Assembly (NCBI GenBank): GCA_028829895.1 | Contig: CM054181.1 | Span: forward strand, 105,448,360 to 105,512,359 | Direction of reading: 5' to 3' | DNA from: Sinotaia quadrata | Taxonomy: Eukaryota; Mollusca; Gastropoda; Architaenioglossa; Viviparidae | DNA length: 64,000 nt | In this document: positions 50,969-62,092 of the stretch, piece after piece | How the letters are laid out: each line of letters opens with the position of its first letter | How positions within the stretch are numbered: the first letter of the stretch is position 1 | Notes under the pieces: generated by a model | What the model saw: only the letters and a program-made list of their open reading frames with translations | Told to the model about the DNA's origin: nothing | Database searches by the model: none | Made by a program: the position numbers and the translations under genes

Positions 50969-53709
50969 ATATCTATATATATTATGGTTTGTTTCTGTGT
51001 ACAGAATGGTAGGACATGATTGTATCTATGTATATTATGGTGTATTTGGGTACACATAATGTGAAGATTTGAGTCTGTGTTTGTGGCCACCTGTATATTA
51101 TTTTGTTTCTCTGTACCTTTATGTGAAAGTGTATGTGTGTGTACAGCATGTTGTTTATTGTTGTGCATTTATCTCAGTCATTTTATGTTTGCATACAGTT
51201 TTCCTTACTAATGTAAACCTTATGTGTGTATGTGTGCTTAATTGAATGTGTTTATGTGTGTGTGTGCGCTTGTACAAAAGTAAAATTTAAATAAATGAGA
51301 AATTGAAGGTACATTTTTACCATTTATATACAATCACATGCACCTATTTATTTGGACAAATTAATTTAAACTCTTTTGTTAATGAAATGTAAAATATTTA
51401 TTTTTGCATTAATATTCACAGATGCTAATTGAAGGAGTAAATGATGCTCTTATCTCTCATCGAGTGGTGCCAGCCCTTGTTACCCTGGCTAATGATCCAG
51501 ATGTGTAAGTTTAATTAAAATTTGATTGTTTTATTTGCTTTTTGTATAATTCTGGTCATGTAATAGCTCTTGCATTTTGACAACACAGTTTTGTAACAAC
51601 ACAATTTTAGGACAATGTGGCTTTGTGACAATATGATTATAGGGCAGATTGATTTGTTTCAACATGATTTTAGAGCAACATGTCTTTGTGACAATATAAT
51701 TTCAGGACACAATATTTTGTGACAACATAACATTTTCTTTGAGTGTGGTGTTTACTATACTAATACACAGTATGAGTTAAGTTTTAGGAGATTTGTCAGA
51801 AAATTTAAATTCTTCCATGCAGTTTTTAGATAACATGACTTAGGACAGCATGACTTTGGACAACATTACTCTTAGACAGTATAAACACTGTTATTTTGGC
51901 ATTTAGATGTTGATTTCTTTGTAGCAAGACTTATTGTACAAGAATTTCAGTTTGCAAATTTATAAATAGACATTTATTATTCCACACATTTTGGATCAAA
52001 TGACTTTAAGGCAGCATGACTTGGGTACATCATGACATAAGGGCGCATCATTCTTTGTGAGAATCTTAGATACAAATTTATAGTTCTGCAGTCTTTGGAA
52101 TAGCATACCTTTTTGGACAGCCTGGAAGGACCGTAGACACTTTAAATACGTCACCTTTCCTCCTCAGTGTCTTAAGTAAATTATGAATATAATTGTATAA
52201 AAGATTGATGTTATACATAAATGGCTATCATTGACAATGCTTTGCTTGAATATTTTATTTCAGATTTGAAATATAACAATAATCCCAGTCTCCAAAATCT
52301 TCCAACTAAGTTTCACAAAGTTTTCTTTGAAATCATGATAATCAAATGAAAAAGTGTTTAACATCCCATATTTTGTAGTCTGCTTTTGACTGCATGCAAG
52401 AGTTGCTTCCACTTAGCACAGTTCCTCTTCCTTGCTGCATTGAAATGCTCTTATCACAAAATATTTCCACTATGTGCAGGTCAGTACGCTTGGCTACTGT
52501 TCCATCTTTGGGTGGAATTATCTGTAATGTCAGCATCAGAGAGGTGAGGTGTACTCGTGTTTCATTTTTTCTTTTTCATGAGTTCATGGATTGATTTATA
52601 GATGAATTGGTTTGTAATTATTTGGTCAATTTTTCTTTCTCATGAGTTCATTGGTTGATTTATTTGGATTTTTTCTTTTTGTAAATTCATTGATTGATGT
52701 ATAGTTGTTTAGTCATTTGCTTTATTCATGGAAAGATTGATTGTCTGAATTCATTTGAAAGATTAATTTGTTGACAAGTTTAATTTGTTTTGGAGTGATT
52801 GTTCAGTGTAATTTCATTATAAATATATATTTGTAATAATTAGATATTTAAATAATTAATAATTAGCTTCTAATGCTGATTTTTATTGATTGACATTAGT
52901 TAAAACTTACTGATTGACTGATTTTTAAAAAAAAAGTAAGAATACTTATTGAATGATTTAAGAAAAAGTAAGGGTAAGAGTGATTTACAGATTTAATGAT
53001 TGATTAAACAATTCACTTGATTAATTGATCACACAGATTGTTGAATACCATGTATTTATGAGTATATTGCCCACTGATGTTTAATACACACCCAGCTTTT
53101 GAATAATCTCATAATGGAAAAATCTGTATTCCTATGTGTAATTTGCACCTGACTGCCTGCTAGCTCTTATATTGCCTCTTATTAATTATTGATGTGACAT
53201 GGATTGGAGCCAGTGCCCCTTATTACTGATATGTAGTGGGATTGGAACCAATGCCTCTTATAACTGATATGAATTGGATTTAATGCCTCTTATTACTGGC
53301 ATGTATTAGATTTGAGCCATCGCCTCTTATCAATGACATGGATTGTAGGCAATTCCTTATACTCAAAATTATGAACTGAAATACACATAGTGTTTATTTA
53401 TTTAAATTTTGATGAATCCACACATTATTGAAATCTCTGCTGTTTCATTTAATTTTGTGTCTATTAATGTCATCAGCTTCTCTTAACCCAGAACTGCCAG
53501 CATAAAACTTCAAGAAAATGATTCCTATGCTATTACCCCTTTGTCTGCACAACAAACAGCTTCTTCTAAAGAAAATTACTCCTATATTACTTCTGTATGC
53601 ACAACAAATATCAGCAACAAATAAATAAACATGTAATTATAATTTTCTTGGCTAAATTTAAATAGTTGCATTCTGATAATAGACATAATGTTTAATCAAA
53701 CATAACCAG

Positions 53710-53767
<58 letters not shown>

Positions 53768-53990
53768 TATTATTATTATTATTTTTGTGGGGTGGGGAGC
53801 AAACATCTTTAGTTTTGTTATAGACATTTTTTATAATAAGGTGTTCTGCAGGTTTTAGACCGTGTGTACATGCAGCTCCAGATGTTCTTCGATGACCCAT
53901 TGTATCGAGACCACCATGCTATGCAGGTGGAACTCATTCGTACATTAGCACGCTGTGGACCCAGTGCAGAGCCCAAGTTTCAGGAAGAAT
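18858..53990 (+). CDS. RELCH: RELCH: Rab11-binding protein with LisH, coiled coil and HEAT repeats (24 exons, 3' end missing)
   Basis: In vertebrates RELCH tethers recycling endosomes to the trans-Golgi and supports cholesterol transfer with Rab11 and OSBP. Exons: 18858-19149, 22664-22753, 23787-23858, 24304-24476, 26832-27020, 27564-27652, 29792-30286, 32311-32389, 33538-33636, 34852-34964, 35433-35523, 35749-35820, 36292-36432, 37133-37306, 44437-44608, 45106-45262, 47187-47310, 47973-48021, 48916-49001, 49614-49720, 50268-50367, 51422-51504, 52480-52543 and 53852-53990. All phases join. Residues ~41-80 hold ALELHTELVESGRELPRLRD and ~178-206 a LisH domain (NFLVNEYLLSNNYKLTS). Short coiled coils lie at ~129-151 and ~273-302. 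Exon 7 is Ser/Glu-rich. HEAT repeats run from ~494 (LPHIVPNVLLGKRE) to 1083. The start is ATG at 18858 in AAAATGG. Exon 14 could end at 37318. The final ~110 residues were not located. Confidence 0.96.
20612..20646 (+). repeat. (TC)n microsatellite
   Basis: About 17 uninterrupted TC units in RELCH intron 1. Confidence 0.95.
21000..21280 (+). repeat. ~88-bp minisatellite, about three degenerate units
   Basis: Repeating phrases GTGACATAATCTGTTGTGTC, CACTCATAA and GATGCTT(C/T)GAAGAGA, with successive GAAGAG(C/A)GGTGACATAATC at ~21091 and ~21179. Confidence 0.8.
23440..23680 (+). repeat. ~120-bp tandem duplication
   Basis: Two nearly identical units each contain CTAGACATCCTTGTGTGTT and TGTAATTCTCTTCCCACTG. 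They lie in RELCH intron 2, just before exon 3. Confidence 0.85.
23930..24140 (+). repeat. ~25-bp degenerate minisatellite
   Basis: Repeats of the type GATGATTACTTATTAATGATG occur through RELCH intron 3, up to ~160 bp before exon 4. Confidence 0.75.
25185..25480 (+). repeat. ~80-bp degenerate repeat
   Basis: Recurring CACTCACCAATAAG and CCAAATGCATTGTGCAATTT phrases in RELCH intron 4. Confidence 0.6.
25555..26300 (+). repeat. ~50-bp minisatellite with higher-order alternation
   Basis: Units such as TGAGTGTTATTGCAGTGTGG, then GTGTGTGAGC and GAGAGTGATAGAAAATG, repeat many times. Two unit types (AAGAGAATAGGGG versus TGGAGAGTGATAG) alternate in the middle, implying a ~100-bp higher-order unit. 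Confidence 0.85.
27690..28110 (+). repeat. Degenerate ~60-bp repeat
   Basis: Phrases of the type TAAGTCTAAAGAATAACTGTC and ATCATTGTACT recur in RELCH intron 6. Confidence 0.6.
28600..28890 (+). repeat. 47-bp minisatellite, about 5-6 units
   Basis: Unit TGTTGTGTTGTTCATTGC followed by AAACTTATCAAGGATGCATA. The 47-bp period is clear at 28631 and 28678. Repeat-encoded open frames here are artefacts. Confidence 0.9.
29090..29480 (+). repeat. Degenerate ~28-bp repeat
   Basis: Many variants of TTTAAATAGTTTAATATC with CCTACATC or CTGCTTCT, in RELCH intron 6. Confidence 0.6.
30287..32310 (+). other. RELCH intron 7
   Basis: AT-rich. The only noteworthy content is the antisense coding-like relic at 31560-32180. 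There is no organised array. Confidence 0.5.
31560..32180 (-). pseudogene. Decayed coding relic, possibly an immunoglobulin I-set domain
   Basis: On the minus strand the frame reads TLQNAKEINGKYRVIASAVN then NTEGTAHTSLVNL. This fits the second half of an I-set domain (L..A...G.Y...A.N..G.A..S..L), as in titin- or twitchin-like proteins. Stops and frame changes occur on both sides. Base composition is less AT-rich than the surrounding intron. It is probably a dead fragment antisense to RELCH; the family call is tentative. Confidence 0.3.
32505..32655 (+). repeat. ~31-bp minisatellite, about five units
   Basis: Unit TAACACTCAAAGTTCTAGTC followed by CATATGTA, in RELCH intron 8. Confidence 0.85.
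35862..36125 (+). repeat. Degenerate ~30-bp repeat
   Basis: Phrases such as GATGTTTTAACTCTATGATG and TTTAACTTAGTGAGGCTATA recur in RELCH intron 12. Confidence 0.6.
36660..37045 (+). repeat. 31-bp minisatellite, about eight clean units
   Basis: Unit ACTGACACTAGTTTGTGTCT then TTGTTTTTAAT. It is clean from ~36778 to 37028, with a degenerate part upstream. It ends about 90 bp before RELCH exon 14. Confidence 0.93.
39421..39752 (+). repeat. 41-bp minisatellite, eight units
   Basis: Unit GAATTTATTGAGGACTGAAT then ATAATAGTGTCTGAAAATCTA, nearly identical between copies, with one unit longer by a GT. Homogeneity suggests recent amplification. Confidence 0.95.
40180..40515 (+). repeat. Pyrimidine-rich CCATC/TTTCC array with (CCAT)n
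   Basis: Repeats of TTCCATCCATCATCTGTTTC, with a (CCAT)n run near 40456-40497. A 138-codon frame across it encodes only repetitive Ser/Phe/Pro sequence and is not a gene. Confidence 0.85.
45365..45480 (+). repeat. 34-bp repeat, three units
   Basis: GCCACAGAGTGAGCACTTAG then TTGTAATGTTGTAT, in RELCH intron 16. Confidence 0.85.
46075..46510 (+). repeat. 51-52-bp minisatellite, about eight units
   Basis: Unit TTAATATTAGGGAAGGGAAT then ATTTAAAGAGCCATCTGTAG and TGGCAGGCAACA, in RELCH intron 16. The 5' part is more degenerate. Confidence 0.9.
46747..46765 (+). repeat. Poly-C tract (19 C)
   Basis: Uninterrupted C run in RELCH intron 16; unusual in such AT-rich DNA. Confidence 0.95.
48235..48360 (+). 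repeat. ~61-bp tandem duplication
   Basis: Two copies of GATTGTATCTGAAAAGATAA, CAGCCTATAAATTCTTATAG and ATTAACTGTTAAAGG. A diverged third copy occurs at ~48735-48800. Confidence 0.85.
50640..51035 (+). repeat. ~54-bp minisatellite with embedded (CTAT)n
   Basis: Unit GAATGCTAGGACATGATTGT, ATCTATATATATTATGGC and TTGTTTCTGTGTACA repeats about six times. A (CTAT)n run at ~50922-50970 appears to have expanded from the ATCTAT portion of the unit. Confidence 0.9.
51585..52050 (+). repeat. Degenerate ~35-bp repeat
   Basis: Variants of ACAACATGATTTTAGGACA and CTTTGTGACAA recur in RELCH intron 22. Confidence 0.6.
53190..53350 (+). repeat. ~50-bp repeat, about three to four units
   Basis: GACATGGATTGGAGCCAGTG then CCTCTTATTACTGA and variants, in RELCH intron 23. 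Confidence 0.7.
53711..53782 (+). repeat. (ATA)n/(TTA)n palindromic microsatellite
   Basis: About 19 ATA units are followed directly by about 5 TTA units. It lies 70 bp before RELCH exon 24. Confidence 0.95.
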
Positions 53991-54039
53991 GTAAGTAGCT
54001 TCTGTTTTCTATTTTTGTCGTTTGTTGTTATTTGTGAAT

Positions 54040-54520
54040 CAGCAATATGAATGTGATTTAGCTTACAAGATGTGATTTAGCTTTATTGATGCTTGTAGCT
54101 TAATAAATGTGATGTAGCTTTATGAATGTGATTCAGCAGCTGTTATGGATGTGATTTTACTTTATGAATTAGATTTAGCTTCATCATTTTAGAATAGTAA
54201 TCAGCATTATGGATGTGATTCAGCTTTATGAATGTGGTTTACTTTGATCATGTATGGGCATAATTCAGCATTTGAACAAATGATGATTCAGCATTGTGAA
54301 TGAGAGATGAGTATGCATTGTGAATGAGAGATGATTCAACATTGTAAATGAGTATTGATTTAGCATTGTGAATGAGCGATGATTATGCATTGTGAATGAG
54401 AGATGATTATGCATTGTGAATGAGCGATGATTATGCATTGTGAATGAACAATGATTCAGCTTTATGAATGAGAGATGATGATTCAGCTTTGTGAATGAGA
54501 GATGATTTGGCTTCACAAAT
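54040..54520 (+). repeat. Degenerate ~28-bp minisatellite
   Basis: Many copies of GATGATTCAGCATTGTGAAT plus GAGA. Its antisense frame encodes a repetitive SFTMHNH pattern and is not a gene. Confidence 0.85.
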
Positions 54521-55084
54521 TTTAATTGAAAATTAATGATTTATACAGTGAATTAGAATTGGTTCTCATTTGAAACCTGCGACTCAAATTTTGCATGACA
54601 ACATCAAAATCCATGCCTAATTATCTATTTTTCTCACATTTAGTTTAGTGTGCACTGAATTGTTTATTCTGCGTTGTTCTTATCTGTAAATACTGCAGAT
54701 TACCCAGTTTAATACTCCATATATTTTAAACTTGAATTGCTTGCTACTGTAATTCGTAAATTTTGCTTAACATATATTTTGTGTTCCATGAACAATATAT
54801 ATACCTTATCTTGACTGGATGAACCAAACTTTTTGTTGTGATGAAATATTTTATATATGAAATATCAGCAATCTAGAAGATCTAAGCATGAAAAGTTGTA
54901 TTAAATTGCATATTAAAATAATATAAAGAATTTTAAAAATTTAAACACAAGCTAAAAAATTCTTATAATGGGGTCTCTTTAAAAATCCATTGATATAGTT
55001 TAAATGACAGTTTCATTTGAACTTTGTCAGGTAATAATGTAATATGCGATGTAAAACAACAATACCTGTTGATATATGGGGTAA

Positions 55085-55190
55085 AGCGGTGAGTTTTTTT
55101 AAGGCAGTTCTTGATAAAGGTAACATTATGTTCCTTGAGGGTTTTTACAGGCAGTTCTTAATATAGGTAGGCATTATGTTCCTTGAGGTT
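55085..55190 (+). repeat. ~50-bp tandem duplication
   Basis: Two copies of GGCAGTTCTT...GGTAACATTATGTTCCTTGAGG (the second slightly different). Confidence 0.75.
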
Positions 55191-55394
55191 TTATTACAAA
55201 GTCAAAGTCTGTACTACATCATAGCATACAGTCTTGTATACCTAGGCATGTATGGCATTGATCAAACTTAGCCCACCCTTGCAATGCCAAAGTCTCAAAT
55301 CCTCCATTCTATTTTTTTTGTACTTCTTGTGTGTATCATCAGCTTTCCTTTCACTCTCATGCTTGCTAGTCAAGTCCATAACTAAAATGGTTAC

Positions 55395-55925
55395 GATATT
55401 GTCACAAAATAAAGTTTCAGGATGACCAACATGTATAATTGCTAGGAAAATGGTTGTGGTAGTTTTTGCAAAAACAGCTTAAGGATCACATGTATGTTTG
55501 TTTGTTAATAAAGTCTTAAATTAATAAATTAAGATATTGTTGTGAAAGAAAGCTTTAGGACCACAAGTATGTTTGTCGGTTAGTAAAATCTAAAACCAAT
55601 ATAGTTAAGATATTGTTACAAAAGAAAGCATTAGGACAACAAGCATGCTTGTTTGTTAGTAAAGTCTAAAACTAATATGGTTAAATCATTGCAAAAGAAA
55701 GCTTAATGATGACAGGTATGTTTGTTAGTAAAGTCTAAAACTAACATTTTTTATATCATTGCTTAAGAAAGCTTAAGGATCACAAATATGTTTATCTGCT
55801 GATAAAGTCTAAAAATAATATGGTTATGATATTGTTGCAAAAGAAAGCTTTAGGATCTCAAGTATGTATGTTTGTTAATCATGCCTACAACAGAAAATTG
55901 TTGTTACTGCCAAAGAAAGCATAAA
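55395..55925 (+). repeat. ~70-75-bp minisatellite, about seven units
   Basis: Units contain CACAAGTATGTTTGTT, AGTAAAGTCTAAAACTAATA and AAGAAAGCTTTAGGA. Confidence 0.85.
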
Positions 55926-56929
55926 GGGACACAAGCACTGATGGAAGAGAAGTGTAAGGTGCTATGAACTTGGACTGGAGAATGTGATGAGTAATTCCCC
56001 TTGCCAGCATTTGCCCATAACCCCCTTTGTTGCTACTGTTTCATTTAAACATTTATGGACGGTGGAACTGATGATATAATCTGAGTGATACAAAAGCTAT
56101 TATAATCATATATTTAAAAAAAAAATTCACTATTTTAAAGATATCTTTCAGTGTTTGTGGGAGACAACTGAGAAACTGAGATCATCAGTTATGGGCTTAC
56201 CTAGTGTTTATCAATCATGCTCACCACATGTTAACCGCTTAAACACTTTGTTTAGCACTGTATTTATAGAATATGTCTTGTATAGAGAGAGGGGAGGTGA
56301 ACATGTGAATGAAGTAGTCTTGGTCATTACTCTGTCATCTTAAAATCAGAAATATAGTGTACACGATAACTGCCTGCCTGAGGAAGCTTATAAAATATTA
56401 CAGGATAAAAGGCATATGAATAGTAATTTTTCTTTTTGATGTTAAAGTATTATATGTATATAGTTGGTCAAATCTTTGTGTTTAATAGTGTTGGAAATAG
56501 TAGTTGGTTTTTATCCATCACCAGCATCTGAACATTGTTTCAAGTGAATGTTTGAAGTATGGATCATAAGAAGATGTTGCACAGTCAGAAAATGACGAAG
56601 TATTCCAATTGTGTAACATTTTGCAAATATTGTGCTATTTACAAAATACACTATAGAATGTTTTGTTATAATTTCTTTCTTTCTTTTGTTTTTTTTAGCT
56701 TTTTGAGCAAAAATTAAATTAATGGAGAACAATGTACATGTATATTATTTATTTAAAGAGACTCAGAATGTAAGCAAAAAATATATTCTTTATAATAAGA
56801 ATAAATACAGCAATGATGCTATTACAAGTACTTGCACTTTAAGAGTCTCTTCTTGTACTATTTAGAAAGTCACATACCCCATCTACTTGATTGTTTTGAG
56901 GATTCTGATTCTTGTTAAACACCTCACTC

Positions 56930-57370
56930 ACTTGTTTGTTGCAAGGATTGTTGTAACTTTAATTCTGACTTGTCACATTTCCCATCCACTTGTTTATTTT
57001 GAGGATTGTTGTAATGTTAATTCTCACTCTTGTCACATACCCCATCCACTTGTTTGTTTCAAGGAATGCTGTAACTTTAATTCTCACTCTTGTCACATAC
57101 CACCACATCCACTTGTTTGTTTCAAGGAATGCTGTAACTTTAATTCTCACTCTTGTCACATACCACATCCACTTGTTTGTTTCAAGGAATGCTGTAACTA
57201 ACTTTAATTCTCACTCTTATCACATACCACCACATCCACTTGTTTGTTTCAAGGAATGCTGTAACTTTAATTCTCACTCTTGTCACATACCACATCCACT
57301 TGTTTGTTTCAAGGAATGCTGTAACTAACTTTAATTCTGACTCTAGTCATATATCCCAATCCCCTTGTTT
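56930..57370 (+). repeat. ~57-63-bp minisatellite, about seven units
   Basis: Unit CACTTGTTTGTTTCAAGGAA, TGCTGTAACTTTAATTCTCA and CTCTTGTCACATACCA. Both-strand open frames across it are repeat artefacts. Confidence 0.92.
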
Positions 57371-58254
57371 GTTTCAATGATTACAATTATTGTGTCTTTA
57401 TTTCTGATTCTAGTTTGGAAACAGTGATTAAGAAGTGTCTTTTTCATGTCATTAATTTTGTTTTAAACATTTATTAGACATTTTGAAGTTAAAAAGTGCT
57501 GTGATGTCAAAGAAATGTTTCATTGGTTTTAGACTTTTACACTAAATTTATTATACAGAATTTCAAGATTAATTTCTAATCGTTCATTTATTGAGTTATT
57601 TTGCACATTCATTCATTCAGTCTTTCAATCTTTTGTTCCTGAAATAATGAAAAACTGAAATTGCATAAGCTTCTTCCATTTATTGCTTTGGAAAAAAGAC
57701 AAAAGAAACACAACAAACATTCTAAATGAAAATAATTAAAAACAAAATCACTATATACAAAAATTTAGAAATTAAGGTTAGGCAGAAAATGAACTGATTG
57801 CATGTAGCTTAATATTGATTCAAATTACTATTGTTAACAAACACACACATGCTAATGACATTTTTTTTGTGTTTTATTTGCAAGAAGAGATTAATAATAT
57901 TGATAGTTTTATTAACTGTTTCTTTCTGTAATGCTTTTGACATTTTTTAAACAATAACTCTAATTGACAGGGGTGTTACAAAACTAAGAAACAAAGTTTG
58001 TTAGTACCCTGTCTTAAAACTTTTGTGTATTTTGGGTTGTAAGCAGGATTCCTAAATAAATGTTAATGTATCTGTAGAGTACTTTGAAAGCTGCCAATTG
58101 TAAATCATTTGCATTTATTCCAGATTAGTAATTTGAGAATCTAATCCAATACTTTAATTTATGAATTTAATCAATAAAATTGTTATAGTCATTTCAGCCA
58201 GAAATAAATATACTTCATTAAATATTTCTGTTCCTATAGTTTCTTGCAAAGATA

Positions 58255-58507
58255 ATGTTAGTGTTCTCCAAAAGTAATGTTATTGTTCTTCAAACTTAGT
58301 GTTATCGTTCTTCAAAGATAGTGTTATTGTTCTGCAAAGATAGTGCTATTGTTCTTCAAACATAGTGTTATTGTTCTTCAAAGATAGTGTTATTGTTCTT
58401 TAAACATAATGCTATTGTTCTGCAAAGATAATGCTATTATTCTGCAAAAACAGTATTATTGTTCTGCAAAGATGTCACTGCTCTGCAAAGAAAACTATTA
58501 TTGTTCT

Positions 58508-58552
<45 letters not shown>
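58255..58552 (+). repeat. 22-bp minisatellite ending in (AG)n
   Basis: About twelve units of TTGTTCTGCAAAGATAGTGT and variants, followed without a gap by (AG)n at 58512-58552. The dinucleotide seems to grow from the GCAAAGA of the last unit. Confidence 0.9.
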
Positions 58553-58555
<3 letters not shown>

Positions 58556-59164
58556 CTTGCTAAGTTTACATGCCTATCTTGCAAAGATAAAACTTACATT
58601 ACTGTCCTATTTAAATATTTACTAATTTAGCATCTTGTATTTTTCTTCTATCTTTGTTAATACATTGATGAATGATTTCTCTGTACCTTTGTAAATGTAA
58701 TGCAGTCAGACGCCTTTTTATTTACTCACATTTGTAATGATCAATGTCTCTGTTGGTGCCATAAAAGAATGAATATTGATGAGATGGCCCCTCAGGAATG
58801 ACTTATGTTGCCAAGTGTTTTCTGAATAACGTCTAAGTACTTTACACATTTTTCACTGGGGATAGTGTGCCACTTACAAAACGTGACATTGATTTCAGAA
58901 AAGTAAATTTACAAGCCCCTAGGATACTGTTACATGTTTGCACCTGTTAAATTTGCTGTAGGGTGACTTTCAAAATATTATGTATAGAGATATACAGTTA
59001 TTTTTAAATCAATTTTGAATCTTTTCTAGTAGAGCAAATGGCAAACGTGAGGCAGTCTTTAAAAAGGCTATAATATAGTTTGTTGCACAGCACATTTATG
59101 GCTTTTATGCATATTTAAAGTATAATCATAATTTCATTTAAAGTTTGTACATATCTAGCTAAGT

Positions 59165-59405
59165 ATAAAAAAAAATTGTCATCATTCCATTAAAAAGTTT
59201 GTACAGTGCTAACTGCATATATGTAATCATTCTATAAAAGTGTGTCATCATTCCATTGAAAGTTTGTATAGTGCTGACTAAATAAAAATGTCATCATCCC
59301 ATTAAAAGTGTGTAGTGCTGACTAAATAAAAATGACATCATTCCATTAAAAGTTTGTATAGTGCTGGCTAAACAAAAATGACATCATTCTATTCAAAGTT
59401 TGTCA
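59165..59405 (+). repeat. ~55-bp minisatellite, about four to five units
   Basis: Phrases ATCATTCCATTAAAAGTTTG and GTGCTGACTAAATAAAAATG recur. Confidence 0.8.
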
Positions 59406-61554
59406 TAATTTACTTAAAAGTATTATGCACTTTTGACTAAACTATGCACTAGCAGTGACTGAAGTGCATGACTTATGTGCAGTCTAAGTAAAACGTTGTA
59501 CTGACTATTATAAAACTATACAAATATCTGCTTTTAGGTTCCATGCTCGCAGGAAAGTCCAGAAGTAGTCTTGTGTGATACATCCGATCAGTAGCATTCT
59601 GCTATACTTATTTAATTTATCAACATATAACTTTCTCTCTCGCTCTTTCACTCTCTCTGACTTAATAACATTTTTGGGCCACCCACAGAACTATCATTTC
59701 TTTAAAATTTCCATCAAAATTCTTTCAAGATAGTTCGGCTGTTTGATTATTAAAAATCATGTTTTATAGGATCTATGAATCAAAATGCCAATAAGTCTGA
59801 ATAAGTGCACACTTTGCATTTCATCTGTGTGTGTGTGTGTGTATGTGCATGTACACATTTCTGTATATATGTATATAACTTTATAAATTAGAAATGTAGA
59901 CAAGAGTGAGAGATTGCTTGCTTTCAAGCAACTTTATATGTAGATGTGTGTTTTCACATCACATCACATCACAAATCTCTCTCTCTCTCTGTATATACAT
60001 ATGTACACACACATAGATATAGTACTAATGAATATAATGTGAATATATACATAATATCATGTAGATTAGAAATGCAGACAGTTTTGTAGACAGAGTGTTT
60101 GTAACAGGTTCTGATGAAACAATTTTATCTCGTGCTTGTATTTAGTACATGTCTGCACATGCTGTATTACTCATTCATCTCTTGAAATATTATTAATGTA
60201 AATTTAATGGGCTTAGTAAATTTATGGCTCAACAGTCAACTGTAGTGAATGCATAATTACTGCTAAGGATATATGAATTGTCAAATGCATTTTCTTATTG
60301 CTGCAGAATGCACATTTTTTTTTTTTTAGATGTTCCATATAATAACAGCAATTAAACTAACTACCAAGATTTTTGGTAAAAAGTGTTATGATTAGTGTCA
60401 TTAGGGCAACAATTGCAACATTGCACACTGATAGTAACATGTTAAAAATATTCTGATTTAACTAAAACAGTATATTAAAAAGTAAAAGTTAGCATTTTTC
60501 GGAAATAAATCTCTAGAATGTAAAAATGAAAGTGATGGAATTTATATAATAATGTATTGTTTTTTCCCTTTTTTTTAATATTGTCTCTTTTAATATTGTC
60601 TCTTTTCTAAAGTTGATTTTATGTTTGAAAAGTAAGAGAAATGTGAGGATTTTGTTCACAAATCTTTTTACTGAAAGGGTTACATAGAATTGACCAAAAT
60701 TAACATTACAGACCAAACATGTATATGCATGGCATCAATTTATAATTATCTTCTCATTAACAATTTACACATTTCATGCTTCATTAGGTTCTGATCAATG
60801 TAAAACATAACATTACTTTTATTAGCACTGGAAATAAAAAATTATAAATAAAGTAACTATATATATATATATATCATCTTATGATTACATAAAGATAAAT
60901 GTATTTACTTTAAGAAAAATATATAACATATTAATACGTCAATTAAAATGAAAAAATGTAATATTCATACACGGAGAGCAAAATAATCCAGAAGCAAAAA
61001 TAAATTTATAAATAAACAACAGCAGGATTAGAAACAATATTTTTGTATAACTATGCATAGTTAACTGCATTTAAACAATATCAAAATATATAATATTATG
61101 AGTTTGTATGATATTAAGAAATACAATAAAATATAATAAAAATGAGCAAACAATAATAACTGCATTGAAAACAATGGGTATTTATAAAGATATTACATGT
61201 AGTTATACTTGAACCTGGTCTGACATTTACACGAATGAAAAGTCTTAATTTTGTGTTCACATGCACTGTTTGGTTTAGACAATAAATTATATTATGAAAT
61301 TAGCAATGTCCAAAAATCAGTTAGAAATTTCTCACAATTCATGAAAAATTGTGTGACACCTCTAGGCACCCTTCACTTGTTATGATCATTATTCATTAAT
61401 TAATAAAACATAACTAATTACAAGTGATTGAGAATCTTTTTATGGTGTCTCTTGCTTGGTGGATTATAAACTGTCATAAAACAATGATAAGGATGAAGGA
61501 ATGGCTGGGTAGGCAGATAGAAGAGACAAGAGCAGAATGATGTGTACATGGTGT

Positions 61555-62060
61555 CTGCAAATGTATGAAAGTGAAGGATGAAAATCTCTGAAATAGGGAG
61601 GTCAGAAAAGTGCACATCTGAAATATGGAGGTAAGAAAAGTGCACATCTGAAGTAGGGAGGTTGGAAAACTAAAAATATGTGAAATAGGGAGATTAGAAA
61701 ATGTCAGAAATGGAGAGTCAGACAATTAAAAATGATTGAAATAAAGAAATTGTGACAGTAAAAATATTAGAAAGTAGGAAATTGAAAATATATGTACTAG
61801 GAAAACCAAACAATGAAAGACATAATGTGACAAGCATAGAAAAAAAATGCCTAAAGTAGGGGTCAGGAAACTAAAAATGCCTGAAATAAAGGAGCTATTG
61901 AACTGACAGAACCTGAAATAGGGAAGTCGGGAATTTGTAAATGAATATAATAGAGAAATCAGCCAATTAAAATTTATGTAATAGTGAAGTCATGAAAATT
62001 ATAGTGCCTGAATAGAAGTCAATAAACTAAAAATGTCTTAAATAGGGAAGTCATGAAAAT
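61555..62060 (+). repeat. ~30-bp degenerate minisatellite
   Basis: Many variants of TGAAATAGGGAGGTCAGAAA then AGTGCACATC. It lies just beyond the presumed 3' end of the GPCR transcript. Confidence 0.8.
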
Positions 62061-62086
62061 GAAAGTGCATAAACAAAAAACAAAGT

Positions 62087-62092
62087 TTTATT
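62087..62092 (-). terminator. Likely polyadenylation signal of the GPCR gene
   Basis: AATAAA on the minus strand, ~410 bp after the GPCR stop; another AATAAA lies at about 62129. Confidence 0.4.

Noticed and set aside
54265..54516. Minus-strand frame with repeated SFTMHNH
   Set aside because: Readout of the degenerate ~28-bp repeat.
56140..56343. Possible RELCH exon after TTTCAG at ~56152
   Set aside because: The translation (LWETTEKLRSSVMG...) does not match the expected RELCH C-terminus.
56887..57328. Overlapping ~100-codon frames on both strands with repeated motifs
   Set aside because: They follow the ~60-bp minisatellite in three frames; the periodicity is that of the DNA, not a protein family.
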